A stretch of 5,772 nucleotides of DNA. It comes from an uncultured Bacteroidales bacterium (lineage in GTDB: Bacteria; Bacteroidota; Bacteroidia; Bacteroidales; UBA932). Below, piece after piece: positions 5,514-5,772 of this stretch. Positions within the stretch are counted from its first letter, which is position 1, and the number at the start of each line of letters is the position of its first letter. The notes under the pieces were generated by a model. It saw nothing but the letters and a program-made list of their open reading frames with translations. It ran no database searches and had not been told where the DNA came from. Both the position numbers and the translations under genes were made by a program. The stretch lies in NCBI GenBank assembly GCA_946406095.1, contig CAMJJO010000115.1, positions 1 to 5,772 on the forward strand, given 5' to 3'.

Positions 5514-5772
5514 ATGAAACTCTTCCTCATTGACGGCCATGCCCTCATCTTCAAGATGTACTATGCCTTTCTGGGCAGGCCGATGATAAATGCCAAGGGG
5601 ATGGATACGTCCATCCTTTATGGCTTTACAAAATACCTGCTGGAGCTCATCCGGCGCGAGCAGCCTACCCATATTGCGGTGGGCTTCGACCCGCCCGGAG
5701 GCACCTTCCGCAACCAACTCTATCCCGAATACAAGGCCAACCGCGGGGAGACTCCCCAGCTGGTGATCGATG
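5514..5772 (+). CDS. polA: DNA polymerase I, N-terminal 5'-3' exonuclease part, cut by window edge
   Basis: The first 86 codons of a gene that runs off the right edge. The product starts MKLFLIDGHALIF, with Asp7 at the first metal-binding position of the 5'-nuclease domain. It continues with KMYYAFLGRPMINAKG, GFTKYLLELI, and HIAVGFDPPGGTFR with Asp59 as the second metal-binding aspartate. YPEYKANRGETPQ follows, the basic arch region that contacts the DNA flap. These match the N-terminus of Bacteroidales DNA polymerase I. Family knowledge: Pol I removes RNA primers and fills gaps in replication and repair. A stand-alone 5'-nuclease cannot be excluded because the polymerase part is outside. The ATG lies 5 nt after the glpT stop with no promoter between them, so read-through from glpT is likely. 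No Shine-Dalgarno site is visible. Confidence 0.92.
   Translation, partial: MKLFLIDGHALIFKMYYAFLGRPMINAKGMDTSILYGFTKYLLELIRREQPTHIAVGFDPPGGTFRNQLYPEYKANRGETPQLVID

Overview
The window reads as a stretch of a Bacteroidota (probably Bacteroidales) chromosome. Four observations support this. The perfect TAnnTTTG -7 elements lie upstream of almost every start, some with a TTTG or TTG -33 element about 18-19 nt away. Translation starts mostly follow A-rich leaders and not Shine-Dalgarno sites. The N-terminus of the polA product (DGHALIFKMYYAF, FDPPGGTFR) is of a kind I associate with Bacteroidales. Core genes are moderately GC-rich (36 G/C of 60 in 5101-5160). The species cannot be named from the sequence alone.

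Layout, left to right: the C-terminal five-sixths of the ribosome-associated ABC-F ATPase EttA (1-1386, +). Convergent with and overlapping its end is a type II toxin-antitoxin operon on the minus strand, a ribbon-helix-helix antitoxin (1797-2081) followed by a PIN-domain toxin (1361-1804). Divergent from it is a DUF1016/YhcG-type PDDEXK nuclease gene (2195-3223, +) that is clearly AT-richer (24 G/C of 60 in 2881-2940). It ends 9 nt before the 3' CCA end of a minus-strand tRNA-Gln(UUG) gene (3233-3306). Then come a small PspC-domain membrane protein (3403-3606, +), tRNA adenosine deaminase tadA (3610-4044, -), a GlpT-type organophosphate:phosphate antiporter (4114-5508, +), and 5 nt later the start of DNA polymerase I (polA, 5514 to the window edge).

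Functionally, ettA, tRNA-Gln, tadA and polA are housekeeping information-processing genes. pspC and glpT are envelope and transport genes. The stretch 1361-3223 looks like a small accessory insert of defence or addiction type (toxin-antitoxin plus a solitary nuclease) lodged between ettA and the 3' end of a tRNA gene. The most unusual structure is a perfect 19-bp GC-rich palindrome that occurs twice inside the nuclease gene, in the same reading frame and exactly 255 nt apart. The second copy is extended to 15-bp arms. Three intergenic regions (2082-2194, 3307-3402, 4045-4113) each hold back-to-back promoters. No CRISPR array, insertion sequence, riboswitch or convincing intrinsic terminator was seen, and no gap without a gene exceeds 300 bases.
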